Below, one piece after another: positions 32,449 through 40,837 of a stretch of 64,000 nt of DNA (its first letter is position 1; each line of letters opens with the position of its first letter). Source of the DNA: Kroppenstedtia guangzhouensis (GTDB lineage Bacteria > Bacillota > Bacilli > Thermoactinomycetales > DSM-45169); contig NZ_BMEX01000004.1 of the NCBI RefSeq assembly GCF_014637345.1, positions 62,001-126,000 on the forward strand. Direction: 5' to 3'. A model generated the notes under the pieces. That model searched no databases. It saw nothing but the letters and a program-made list of their open reading frames with translations, and was not told the DNA's origin. The translations under genes were made by a program, and so were the position numbers.

Positions 32449-33740
32449 TGAAGGCGGGGATTATTGCTGATGATTTGACAGGTGCCAATGCCACCGGTGT
32501 CCGTCTGTCCAAACAAGGGTTTCGCACCGCTTCCACCGTGTTTGGATTGGACCAGCCCAAAGGCGATTTTGATGCGATCTGTGTGGACACTGACAGTCGC
32601 TATGCAACAGTGGACGAGGCCCGGCGCCGGGTCCGGGAAACAGCTGAATCGATGCAGAAAAGCGGGATTAACATTTTTTGCAAACGGATCGACAGTACAT
32701 TCCGGGGAAATATCGGGGCGGAGATTGAGGCGCTGCTGGAAGTGCTGGGGGAAGAGGCGACGGCGGTGGTGGTCCCCTCTTTTCCCGATTCCGGGAGAGT
32801 GACAGTGGGTGGATATCTCATGGTCCATGGGGTTCCTCTTCAACGGACCGATGTGGCCTTGGACCCGATCGCTCCCATACGACATTCCTTTATCCCCAGG
32901 CTTCTCGAACAGCAGACCCGATATCCGATCGCTTTCATCGAGTTGGAAACGGTTCTGAACGGAGAAACCGCCATCTCCTCGGCACTGTCTGAGGCGATCG
33001 AACAGGGGCACCGCATGGTGGTGGTGGACGCTGCAACGGAGGAGCAAATCGCCCAAATTGCCAGAGGGATGGTAAAGACAGGCAAACCTGTGATTCCGGT
33101 GGATCCGGGGCCGCTGACGGTGGCTTGCATCCAGACACGGTTCCGGTCCCAGCTTTCGGGCAGCAAAGTGTTGGTGACAGTGGGAAGTGTGACTCGCACC
33201 TCGGGGAGACAGTTGGAACGGTTGATCCGGGAGTGGGACTGTAAACCGGTGTATATCCCTCCGGAAGCTTTGATCCTGGAGTCAGAAAGAAGGGAGAAGG
33301 CGATGGAGGAAGCGATTGCCGCGGCCCTAAAGCGGAGCCGGCGGGATTCCGTGGTCGTGGTGACCACGTATCACCCGGATCAAAGAGTGCTCGATCTGGC
33401 CACCATCGCCAAAGAACACGGCACCTCGGAGAGTTCTTTGGCCAAAAGTATCACCGATGGACTCGCCGGGGTCACCCGCCGGGTGATGGAGAAGAGTCAG
33501 GGGGAAATCGGGGGGTGTTTTTCCAGCGGTGGGGATGTGACGGCTTCTCTGTTTGCGGTGACGGGAGCCAAAGGAATTGAACTGATGGATGAAATTCAAC
33601 CTTTGGTCGCCTACGGACGTTTTGTGGGAGGCTATCTGGATGGGACGCCCATTGTCACCAAAGGGGGGATGGCTGGGGGAGAGGATGCCATTCACATCAG
33701 TGTCCGTTTTTTGCGGGCACAATTGTTAAAGAACCGATAA
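32448..33740 (+). CDS. Four-carbon acid sugar kinase (DUF1537 family; OtnK/DtnK type)
   Basis: A 430-residue kinase of the four-carbon acid sugar family, which phosphorylates D-threonate, D-erythronate or related acids at O4. The N-terminal domain has the signature IIADDLTGANATGVRL and FCKRIDSTFRGNIGAE (substrate binding). The C-terminal nucleotide-binding domain has LVTVGSVTRTSGRQL and FSSGGDVTASLF with GGMAGGEDA. ATG 32448 follows AAAGGAG by 7 bp and overlaps the regulator stop (TGATG). Together with the PdxA2 downstream it fits the kinase/4-phosphate dehydrogenase pair that yields dihydroxyacetone phosphate. Which acid is used cannot be told. Confidence 0.93.
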   Translation: MKAGIIADDLTGANATGVRLSKQGFRTASTVFGLDQPKGDFDAICVDTDSRYATVDEARRRVRETAESMQKSGINIFCKRIDSTFRGNIGAEIEALLEVLGEEATAVVVPSFPDSGRVTVGGYLMVHGVPLQRTDVALDPIAPIRHSFIPRLLEQQTRYPIAFIELETVLNGETAISSALSEAIEQGHRMVVVDAATEEQIAQIARGMVKTGKPVIPVDPGPLTVACIQTRFRSQLSGSKVLVTVGSVTRTSGRQLERLIREWDCKPVYIPPEALILESERREKAMEEAIAAALKRSRRDSVVVVTTYHPDQRVLDLATIAKEHGTSESSLAKSITDGLAGVTRRVMEKSQGEIGGCFSSGGDVTASLFAVTGAKGIELMDEIQPLVAYGRFVGGYLDGTPIVTKGGMAGGEDAIHISVRFLRAQLLKNR

Positions 33741-33752
33741 GGAGTGTGGAAT

Positions 33753-34754
33753 TTGGATAAACCATTGATTGCTGTCTCCATGGGAGACCCTGCCGGAGTC
33801 GGACCGGAAATCACAGTCAAAGCTCTGAATAATCCCGAAATCTACGAGGTGTGCCGCCCGGTGGTCACCGGTCATCGGGAAGTGCTGCAACAGGCGATGG
33901 AATTCAGTGATGTCCATCTGGAGTTGCATGAAATCGAAAGGCCTCAGGATGGCCGCTTCCAGCATGGCACCATCGATCTGGTCCACCTGGACAATGTGCG
34001 GATGGAGGAATTGAAGCTGGGAGCCATCCAGCCCATGGGTGGCCGGGCCGCCTACGATTATTTTATGTTGGCTGGCCGATGGGCCCATGAAGGGGTGGTA
34101 GACGCAGTTGCCACCACCCCGATCAATAAGGAATCGCTGCAAGCAGCCCAAGTTCCCTTCATCGATCATACGGCAATGATCGCCCATATCTCGGGAGTGG
34201 AAGATCCTTTAACAATGTTTGAGGTACGAAACTTGCGGATCTTTTTCCTGACCCGGCATCTCTCTCTGAAGGATGCGATCGAGTTGATCGATGCCGACCG
34301 GGTGTATGATTACCTGAAACGGTGTGATGATGCCCTGCGCAAGTTGGGCTTGAAAAAGCGCAAACTGGCGGTGGCCGCTCTCAATCCCCATGCCGGGGAA
34401 CAAGGACTGTTCGGAAGGGAAGAAATGGATCAATTGACACCGGGAATCCAACGGGCTACAGCGGAGGGAATCGATGCCCATGGCCCGGTGCCGGCGGATT
34501 CGGTTTTCTATCAAGCCCAGCAGGGTCGATATGATGCGGTTTTGTCCCTGTATCATGACCAGGGACATATCGCGGCCAAGATGCTCGACTTTGAACGAAC
34601 CGTCTCCATCACCAGCGGGGTTCCCTTCCTGCGCACATCCGTGGATCACGGCACCGCTTTCGATATTGCAGGGAAAGGAATTGCCAGCCCGGTCAGCATG
34701 GAAGAATGTATCAAGGCAGCAGCCAAATATGCACCTCAATTTGTGCGGAACTAG
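33753..34754 (+). CDS. pdxA2: 4-phospho-D-threonate/erythronate dehydrogenase (PdxA2)
   Basis: A 333-residue NAD-dependent, metal-dependent dehydrogenase of the PdxA family, catalysing oxidation and decarboxylation of 4-phosphorylated acid sugars to dihydroxyacetone phosphate. Motifs: IAVSMGDPAGVGPEI at the N-terminus, metal-site His in VPFIDHTAM, SLYHDQGHIAAKMLDF, and TSVDHGTAFDIAGKG. Its place beside a DUF1537 kinase points to acid-sugar catabolism rather than vitamin B6 synthesis. TTG 33753 is preferred because GGAG lies 8 bp upstream; GTG 33744 overlaps the site. A MITE-like repeat begins at its stop codon. Confidence 0.9.
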   Translation: MDKPLIAVSMGDPAGVGPEITVKALNNPEIYEVCRPVVTGHREVLQQAMEFSDVHLELHEIERPQDGRFQHGTIDLVHLDNVRMEELKLGAIQPMGGRAAYDYFMLAGRWAHEGVVDAVATTPINKESLQAAQVPFIDHTAMIAHISGVEDPLTMFEVRNLRIFFLTRHLSLKDAIELIDADRVYDYLKRCDDALRKLGLKKRKLAVAALNPHAGEQGLFGREEMDQLTPGIQRATAEGIDAHGPVPADSVFYQAQQGRYDAVLSLYHDQGHIAAKMLDFERTVSITSGVPFLRTSVDHGTAFDIAGKGIASPVSMEECIKAAAKYAPQFVRN

Positions 34755-34866
34755 AAGCATTGTGAAAAAGCCGTTTACAGGGTGGGCCGGGTTTCACATG
34801 CAGGAGTTTGGCAGTTCACCACCCCCTATTCCGACCGATCCGGCTATCACTGATTCACAACGCTTC
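34754..34866 (+). repeat. Dispersed palindromic intergenic repeat, copy 5 (MITE-like), shortened
   Basis: It begins at the last base of the pdxA2 stop (cTAGAAGCATTGTGAA) and ends GATTCACAACGCTTC, so the terminal repeats are intact. It is 113 bp rather than 130-135: part of the centre present in copies 2 and 3 is missing. It shares GTTTACAGGG, GTTTCACATG, TTTGGCAGTTCA and ATTCCGACCGATCCGG. Confidence 0.82.
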
Positions 34867-34900
34867 TGGGGTGGGTTTCCATGATATATAGGGAGGGGCG

Positions 34901-34956
34901 GGTGTGACCGTCTCCGATCCTAGCAAAGAACGCAAAGGATCTCCGCCGGTCACACC
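34901..34956 (+). promoter_or_regulatory. Two-stem hairpin in the leader of the GntP gene
   Basis: GGTGTGACCG (34901-34910) pairs perfectly with CGGTCACACC (34947-34956). After a 6-by-6 internal loop, ATCCT (34917-34921) pairs with AGGAT (34936-34940), closing a 14-base loop. A further small ACGG/CCGT hairpin lies near 34993-35011, ahead of the ribosome site. There is no T-tract, so this is not a simple terminator. It could be an operator, an mRNA-stability element or a structured leader; no known riboswitch class was recognised. Confidence 0.5.
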
Positions 34957-35030
34957 GGCTCGACTCTCAGGAATGTATGGGTGACACGGCCCTTAATCTG
35001 CCGTACGAAACCTGACAGGAGGGAAACAGG

Positions 35031-36398
35031 ATGAGTAATGTAGGCATGATGATATTGGGTTTGGTGCTGGGGATCGGGATCTTGATTCTTTTGGTCCTGA
35101 AAACCAAGGTTCACGCTTTTCCCGCATTGATCATCGCGGCTTCGATCACGGGATTGGTCGGGGGCATGGCGCCTCCGAAAGTGATCGATGCGATCACTGC
35201 CGGTTTTGGCAATACTTTGGGATCGATCGGTCTGGTCATCGGATTCGGGGTGATGATGGGTCGCATTCTGGAGGTTTCCGGTGCGGCGGAGCGATTGGCC
35301 TTCACGTTTCTGAAATGGTTGGGAAAACGGAAGGAAGAGTGGGCGTTGGCTTTGACCGGGTACGTAGTGTCGATTCCCATTTTTGTTGACTCCGCCTTCG
35401 TTATCTTAACGCCCCTTGCGAAAGCGCTTTCCAGCAGGACCGGAAAATCTGTGGTCGGATTGGGGGTGGCCTTGGGGATTGGTCTGGCAGCCACTCACCA
35501 TGCGGTTCCCCCCACTCCGGGTCCTTTGGGAGTGGCCGGAATCTTCAAGGTGGACGTCGGGGTGATGATGCTCTGGGGACTGATCTTTGCCATCCCGATT
35601 ATCATTACGGGCGTTTACTACGGAAAATGGATCGGTAAAAAGATTTACCAATTGCCGGATGAAGAGGGCACCGGTTGGGTGCGTCCGGATCAGCCCCAAA
35701 CTTTCCAGGAGTTTGTCGAAAAAGAGGAGAAGAAAAACCTCCCATCACTGACCCGGGCGGTATTGCCCATACTGATCCCTCTGATTCTGATTTTGGGCAA
35801 CACCATCTTGTCAGCCATGGAACTGAAGGGTGGACTTTATGACTACCTCATCTTTCTGGGATCCCCGGTGATCGCAGTCGGTATCGGTCTCCTCATCGCC
35901 CTGTACGGGTTGTTCGGCCATCTTCGCCGTTCTGAGGCATTGGATCGGATGGAAGAAGGGATCCAATCCGCCGGGATCATTCTGCTGGTGACGGGTGCCG
36001 GTGGCGCTTTGGGCAATGTGTTGAGGGAAAGCGGGGCGGGGGATGAGATCGCCAACCTGATCGCTCAAACTGCAATTCCCGCAATTTTGTTGCCTTTCTT
36101 CGTAGCCACGATTGTCCGCCTGATCCAGGGAAGCGGTACCGTGGCCATGATCACCGGGGCCTCCATCTCAGCACCGATCCTCGCCAATCTGGATGTGAAC
36201 ATGGCCCTTGCTGCACAAGGGGCTGCCTTGGGAGCGATGATTTTTTCCTACTTCAACGACAGTTTGTTTTGGGTTGTTAACCGGATGTTGGGAATTCGAA
36301 ATGTGAAAGAACAAATTCTGACCTGGTCTGTTCCCACCACTCTTGCTTGGGGGGTTTCGCTGGTGATGTTGGTGGTGGCCAACTTGATTGTCGGCTGA
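35031..36398 (+). CDS. GntP-family gluconate/acid-sugar:H+ symporter
   Basis: A 455-residue permease of the gluconate:proton symporter family with about 12-14 predicted helices. Family blocks seen: FGNTLGSIGLVIGFGVMMGR, YVVSIPIFVDSAFVIL, THHAVPPTPGPLGVAG and RLIQGSGTVAMITGASI. GntP members take up gluconate, idonate, fructuronate or similar acids. Context with the kinase and PdxA2 suggests a four-carbon acid such as threonate or erythronate. AGGAGGG precedes ATG 35031 by about 7 bp. A structured leader lies upstream and a strong terminator downstream. Confidence 0.93.
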   Translation: MSNVGMMILGLVLGIGILILLVLKTKVHAFPALIIAASITGLVGGMAPPKVIDAITAGFGNTLGSIGLVIGFGVMMGRILEVSGAAERLAFTFLKWLGKRKEEWALALTGYVVSIPIFVDSAFVILTPLAKALSSRTGKSVVGLGVALGIGLAATHHAVPPTPGPLGVAGIFKVDVGVMMLWGLIFAIPIIITGVYYGKWIGKKIYQLPDEEGTGWVRPDQPQTFQEFVEKEEKKNLPSLTRAVLPILIPLILILGNTILSAMELKGGLYDYLIFLGSPVIAVGIGLLIALYGLFGHLRRSEALDRMEEGIQSAGIILLVTGAGGALGNVLRESGAGDEIANLIAQTAIPAILLPFFVATIVRLIQGSGTVAMITGASISAPILANLDVNMALAAQGAALGAMIFSYFNDSLFWVVNRMLGIRNVKEQILTWSVPTTLAWGVSLVMLVVANLIVG

Positions 36399-36458
36399 CA
36401 CTTCCCGGACATAGATTCACCTTCTTTTGTAATTGAAAAATTGAATTCCTTCAGGAGG

Positions 36459-36488
36459 CCATTCACATGCCATGTGAATGGTTTTTTT
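36459..36488 (+). terminator. Terminator of the acid-sugar operon
   Basis: A perfect 11-bp stem CCATTCACATG / CATGTGAATGG with a single-base loop, then seven Ts. Confidence 0.9.
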
Positions 36489-36693
36489 GGGCGAAAAACA
36501 AGGCCGGAATCGTGGTGGGTCGGGGATCAGTATCTTTCACCAATTAAAAACAAAACCCAAAATGCAGTTTAGATGAGTGGATAATAATAACCAGAATCTA
36601 CGGATTATTACTGTTTCGGGCTCTGTGAATCTGTTATAATGGTTTTCTCAGTATCCCATGTTTTCCTAATTCTCTCTCAAGGGGGCGCAAATA

Positions 36694-38727
36694 TTGAACT
36701 GGCAACGGGGATTGTTGATGGGGTTGGCTTCCGCCGTTCTCCTGGGGACGGGATGGATGCCTGCAGCCAATGTTTCGGCAAAACCTTCTTCCTATGTCAA
36801 AGATCCGAAAGTGGAGGATGTGGGGCCGAAATTGAGGGAAGATTCATTGGAAAAAGCGATAGACGAAGGACGACTGAAAGTTCCAAAACAAGGGTTCCGT
36901 TCTTTTTCCGCCACCAAGGAAAACCAGGTGGGGGATATGGTTCAGTGGCCGGTGAGCAACGATGTGACCGGCAAATATGATTTTGAGATGTTCACTCTTC
37001 GCGCCATCGGAAAGTACGGCGAAGTCTGGGTGGCCAATGATCTGGATTTTCCGGAAGGAGATCCCCGGAACGACCGTGTTCGCATCAGTGACGAAAAAGT
37101 GAAGTATCTTCTCGATGAATTTGATCACAACATGTACGAGAAAGAAGTGGAATTTTTCGCTCCCCCCAAAGAGCGGACAGGGACTCGCTCCGAGGTGGAT
37201 TGGTATCGGGAGAAGAACGGCCGGGTGGCCATCCTGGTAACCAATATCAAGGATGCCAACTTCTATGATCCCAACTATCCCAGCTACATAGCCGGTTATT
37301 TCTCCCCCACCGTCAGTGAGTTTGCCGATCGCAACGTGATGACGATCGACAATTACGATTGGGATAACCGGACGGGTCCCGATGCTCCAAAACCCTATCT
37401 GTATGAAGGAACATTTGCCCATGAGTTTCAGCACCTCCTTCACCATGACACGGACAGTGCCGAGGAGAACTTCATCAACGAAGGGCTCTCGGATTTTGCC
37501 CAGTATATTGTTGGTTATGGTCACTCCACCGGTCATGTGGACTTTTTCATGGATCATCCGAAAAATTCCTTGGTCCTGTGGGGAGACCGTGGGGATCTGG
37601 AGATTCTGGGTGATTACGGAAATGCTTATCTGTTTCAACTCTATCTGTATGAACAGTTTGGAGAGAAATTCACCCGGAACCTGTTTCAAAACCGAAAGCA
37701 GGGCATCGCCGGCATCAATGATGTGTTGTCTCAAATGGGTAAAGGCAAAAATAAAGGTCTGAACTTTGAAAAAGTGTATGCTGATTACATGACGGCCCTG
37801 ATTGTGGATGCCAAATACAAGGGAAGCGACCGGTTTCAGTTCCGTTCCATCGATCTGAAACCGGATATGGATGCAGCTGCCAAACTGGATGCCACCGCCC
37901 CGGCCTGGGGAACCGACTTCAAGGTGATCCAACCTGATAAGAAGATTGATCATCTGTATTTTAAAGGAATTGATTTCCTGGGCACCAAATGGAAGTCTGT
38001 GGATGATTCGGAAAAAGGAAAGGTTCTCTGGGGGAACACTGCGGACCAAGGGGATCACCAATTGCTCAAGGAGCTGGATCTGACGGGTCTCTCCCAAGCC
38101 ACTCTTACCTTTGACCATAAATATGAGATCGAAGAAGAGTGGGATTACGGCATGGTACAGGTCTCTGTCGACGGCGGTAAGACCTGGACCTCTCTCGCAA
38201 ACGAAAACACCCGGGACGAGATCAACCCCAACGGCTATCCCGCCATCAAGGAAAATCTGCCTGGATTTACCGGCAGCTCTCAGGGATGGACCACGGAAAC
38301 CTTTGACCTGTCCAAGTACACCGGCCGGAAAATTCTCCTCAATTTTCGCTATATGACCGATTGGGCCTTCAATGATGCCGGATGGTACGTCTCCAACCTG
38401 CGGCTCAACGGAGAGGTGATCGACCCGATGACCTCCACCGCCGGATTTATGAGCCTGGAGGAAGCGGTGAAGGAGTATGTCAATTACCAGGTTCAGTTTG
38501 TCGGATATCAGCAGAAGAAAAACGGTAAAGAGAAGATCCGGGTAATCCAGTTCCCCGATCTGCTCAACATGAAGGATCAGGATCGAATCGACCTGAGAAA
38601 AATGCTGAAGGACACCAAAAACTATGACCGGATCATCATGATGGTGACCTATGCCGCACCTCAGTGCAAGGCGGGTGATGCACCCTACGAATATGAGGTG
38701 GTGAAGAAGAGGTCGAAGAAAAAATAA
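36694..38727 (+). CDS. Secreted M6-like (immune inhibitor A-type) metalloprotease
   Basis: A 677-residue exported protein with a signal peptide (GLLMGLASAVLLGTGWMPAANVSA). A zinc-protease core carries HEFQH at residues 243-247 (FAHEFQHLLHHD), followed by FINEGLSDFAQYI, which may supply the third ligand. The C-terminal half (about 440-575) resembles the VEG/MAM-like beta-sandwich of InhA proteases (QATLTFDHKYEIEEEWDYG; VQVSVDGGKTW; DAGWYVSNLRLNG). InhA-like enzymes degrade extracellular proteins. The start is TTG 36694 after a GGGGG site. It is monocistronic with its own terminator. The tail beyond 580 is unassigned. Confidence 0.85.
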   Translation: MNWQRGLLMGLASAVLLGTGWMPAANVSAKPSSYVKDPKVEDVGPKLREDSLEKAIDEGRLKVPKQGFRSFSATKENQVGDMVQWPVSNDVTGKYDFEMFTLRAIGKYGEVWVANDLDFPEGDPRNDRVRISDEKVKYLLDEFDHNMYEKEVEFFAPPKERTGTRSEVDWYREKNGRVAILVTNIKDANFYDPNYPSYIAGYFSPTVSEFADRNVMTIDNYDWDNRTGPDAPKPYLYEGTFAHEFQHLLHHDTDSAEENFINEGLSDFAQYIVGYGHSTGHVDFFMDHPKNSLVLWGDRGDLEILGDYGNAYLFQLYLYEQFGEKFTRNLFQNRKQGIAGINDVLSQMGKGKNKGLNFEKVYADYMTALIVDAKYKGSDRFQFRSIDLKPDMDAAAKLDATAPAWGTDFKVIQPDKKIDHLYFKGIDFLGTKWKSVDDSEKGKVLWGNTADQGDHQLLKELDLTGLSQATLTFDHKYEIEEEWDYGMVQVSVDGGKTWTSLANENTRDEINPNGYPAIKENLPGFTGSSQGWTTETFDLSKYTGRKILLNFRYMTDWAFNDAGWYVSNLRLNGEVIDPMTSTAGFMSLEEAVKEYVNYQVQFVGYQQKKNGKEKIRVIQFPDLLNMKDQDRIDLRKMLKDTKNYDRIIMMVTYAAPQCKAGDAPYEYEVVKKRSKKK

Positions 38728-38743
38728 AACCGAGCGCAAGAAG

Positions 38744-38775
38744 AAGAACCCGGCTTTGGAGAAGCCGGGTTCTTT
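38744..38775. terminator. Terminator of the M6-like protease gene
   Basis: A perfect 13-bp stem AAGAACCCGGCTT / AAGCCGGGTTCTT, with a TTT start to the tract after it. It lies between convergent genes. Confidence 0.85.
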
Positions 38776-38917
38776 CAATGAATAAATGACGCAGATGCGG
38801 TTGCAGTTCCATCCCCGGGTGGAATTTGTCTGCACGGCTCAGTTCATCTGGGAGCCACCATTAGGGAAAACAGCAACTGCTCGGCAGCCGTTCTCCTCCT
38901 CCGGCTCTGCAGGGGTT

Positions 38918-40198
38918 TTACCCTGCATATTCAGGTGATTTGGTTGGGGAGGGGTTGGCTTTTTCAGGGGTGCCTCCGTTTTCGTCCAAGGTGCTGAGAG
39001 GGCTGAAAGCTTCAAAATGGATTTGTTTTTCCAGCACTCCCATTTCAAGTAAAGACCGGTAAATCACTTTCATGAAAGGAATCGGGCCACAGAAATAAAA
39101 GTCTGCATCAGTGTCCGGAATGACTGTCTCCAGCCAGGGTCGGTCGATATATCCTTCTTTGTCAAATGTTCCGGCAGCCCGGTCTTCATCCGTGGGTTTT
39201 TCATAACAGACAAAGGAACGGAAGCGGGGGTTTTGAGCGGCCAGTTGGGCTACATGCTCCTTCATCGCATGGACCCTGCCATTGAGGGCCGCGTGTATGA
39301 AGGTAACCTCTCTTTCAGGCTGGGTTTCTGCCATGGTGTTCAGCATACTGAGCAGAGGAGTCAATCCAACACCTCCGCTGATCAATACCACCGGGGTTCG
39401 GGAAGCGGTGTCCAGTACGAAATCTCCCGCCGGTGCACTGAATTGGAGGAGATCCCCCTCTTTCACTTCCCTGTGAAGGTAATTGGAGACCAAGCCCGGC
39501 GGATTGCCGTTATGGGCGTCTTCCCTTTTGACGGTGATCCGGTACTCATTCTTTCCCGGGGCGTCGGACAAACTGTAATGCCGGATGTGATCATATTTTT
39601 CACCGGGAATTTTGGCCCGCAGAGTTAGATACTGTCCCGGTTGATACCGGGAAATGGGCTGTCCGTCCGCCGCTTCCAGATGGAAAGAGGTGATCACATC
39701 ACTCTCCGGAACTTTTCTTTTGACTATAAAATCGCGAAATCCTTTCCATCCCCCGGGTTTATCTTCGGCTTTCCGATACAATTTCTGTTCCATGTCGATG
39801 AAAACATCGGCAAGAACCTCATAAGTCTTCTCCCAGGCTTGAATGATTTCATCATCCACTTGGTTCCCCAAAACATCTTTTACAGCTTGGATCAAGTTTT
39901 CTCCTACGATGGGGTACTGTTCCGGTACGATTCCGATCGCCCGATGCTTATGGGCGATTCGTGTGAGTATGGGTTGAATTGATTCCAACTGATCAATATG
40001 TTCCCCTGAGACGTAGACGGAATGAGCAAGTGCTTTTTGTTGGATACCTCTCTTTTGGTTGGTCTGGTTAAACAGATTGGAAAGCTCCGGATGATTCCCA
40101 AACAGCAGTTGATAAAAACGCTTGCCGATGGCCTCGCTGTTCTGTTTGAGAACCGGAGCCGTTGACTTGACAATCTCGATGGTCCGTTGATCCAGCAT
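38918..40198 (-). CDS. hmp: Flavohemoglobin (nitric oxide dioxygenase)
   Basis: A 426-residue cytoplasmic enzyme that oxidises nitric oxide to nitrate using O2 and NAD(P)H. The globin domain (residues 1-140) includes ALAHSVYVSG and the proximal-His segment RIAHKHRAIGIVPEQYPIVGENL. The FAD domain has RHYSLSDAP. The NAD domain has LISGGVGLTPLLSML and FYFCGPIPFM. The 25-residue C-terminal tail is Pro/Thr-rich and beyond the usual end. ATG 40198 follows AAAGGGGG. It follows a zinc-ribbon mini-protein gene on the same strand, with a terminator-like hairpin between them. Confidence 0.95.
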   Translation of the reverse strand: MLDQRTIEIVKSTAPVLKQNSEAIGKRFYQLLFGNHPELSNLFNQTNQKRGIQQKALAHSVYVSGEHIDQLESIQPILTRIAHKHRAIGIVPEQYPIVGENLIQAVKDVLGNQVDDEIIQAWEKTYEVLADVFIDMEQKLYRKAEDKPGGWKGFRDFIVKRKVPESDVITSFHLEAADGQPISRYQPGQYLTLRAKIPGEKYDHIRHYSLSDAPGKNEYRITVKREDAHNGNPPGLVSNYLHREVKEGDLLQFSAPAGDFVLDTASRTPVVLISGGVGLTPLLSMLNTMAETQPEREVTFIHAALNGRVHAMKEHVAQLAAQNPRFRSFVCYEKPTDEDRAAGTFDKEGYIDRPWLETVIPDTDADFYFCGPIPFMKVIYRSLLEMGVLEKQIHFEAFSPLSTLDENGGTPEKANPSPTKSPEYAG

Positions 40199-40311
40199 CT
40201 TCACACCCCCTTTCAAGTCTGTTGAAAAATGGGAACCGGTCTCATTATGTGCAGGAAGAATCCTGTTCATACAGGCGGCGGCAGCTCCGGCTGTTTTTTT
40301 GCGGGAAAGGT

Positions 40312-40339
40312 AAAAGCCCTCCCCAATTTGGAGAGGGCT
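40312..40339 (-). terminator. Hairpin between the zinc-ribbon gene and hmp
   Basis: AGCCCTCCCC and GGAGAGGGCT form an imperfect 9-10 bp stem (40315-40339). On the minus strand it is followed by TTTT. It lies 4 bp after the zinc-ribbon stop codon and probably ends that transcript. Confidence 0.7.
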
Positions 40340-40342
40340 GCT

Positions 40343-40507
40343 TCAGTCCTTTGGATCCCGGTTTTTTGCATTCTCCACCCGCTCATACCAACCATCGCCC
40401 ACCGGCCGGTAAAGGGAGCGGTTTTTTTTGTGAAGGGGGCAATAGGAGCACCGACCTCCGGGACGCTGTTTGTAGCATTGGATGCAACGGATGGGTTTTC
40501 CTTTCAT
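40343..40507 (-). CDS. Zinc-ribbon mini-protein (two CxxC motifs)
   Basis: A 54-residue basic protein with CIQC (residues 8-11) and CSYC (20-23), a classic four-Cys zinc site, followed by PLHKKNRSLYRP and YERVENAKN. No named family was recognised; the compact form resembles zinc-ribbon or HNH-type fragments. GGGAGGG 5-11 bp before ATG 40507 supports translation. A longer open frame continues upstream without support. It has its own terminator, 4 bp after the stop. Confidence 0.65.
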   Translation of the reverse strand: MKGKPIRCIQCYKQRPGGRCSYCPLHKKNRSLYRPVGDGWYERVENAKNRDPKD

Positions 40508-40837
40508 CAGAACCCTCCCACTCTGCCCTCGACGGAACCCGATTCCATTTTTTCCGGCAACGTTCCCTCGGGAGTACCATAAAATAGTTGGTGGATCGTA
40601 AGGTTGAATCCTGTCGGCAACTGAGATAAAATGAAATGAGAATAAGTTGAGAATGACTTTAAAAGTCAACTCGAAGCTTGTCGGGTGTGAAAGGATTTGC
40701 GTGAGATCAGCCACCGGTTTCCGCCCACTTTCACCCCAAATCGTATCACCAACCCACGCCATCTGCAAACAGGGTCCTTTGGGCCCGTTTGTTTATCATA
40801 AATGGTGAGCAGAGATCAGACTATGGAGGAATGCAGA
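40508..40837. other. Divergent region upstream of sufC
   Basis: No gene was seen. An AT-rich stretch around 40625-40665 (TGAGATAAAATGAAATGAGAA) loosely resembles iron-box half-sites but is not a convincing Fur site. An imperfect hairpin, AAACAGGGTCC / GGGCCCGTTT (40767-40790), followed by GTTTATC lies about 48 bp before the sufC start and may be an attenuator or mRNA structure. Confidence 0.4.

Noticed and set aside
3551-34866. CRISPR array made of the repeated intergenic elements
   Set aside because: The repeats are over 100 bp, palindromic, kilobases apart and in both orientations; there are no short regular spacers and no cas genes.
36540-36575. Fifth copy of the 22-bp repeat (AACCCAAAATGCAGTTTAGATG, reverse)
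   Set aside because: Only the ACCCAAAATGC part matches; the GATTAGCC half is not preserved, so it may be chance.
36844-38835. 663-codon open frame antisense to the M6-like protease gene
   Set aside because: It has no family motifs, no ribosome site and His/Ile-biased composition typical of the complement of a GC-rich third-position gene. The plus-strand gene has a signal peptide, an HExxH motif and a terminator.
40625-40665. Fur box upstream of sufC
   Set aside because: The AT-rich stretch shares only scattered bases with the iron-box consensus and is too far from the start to decide.
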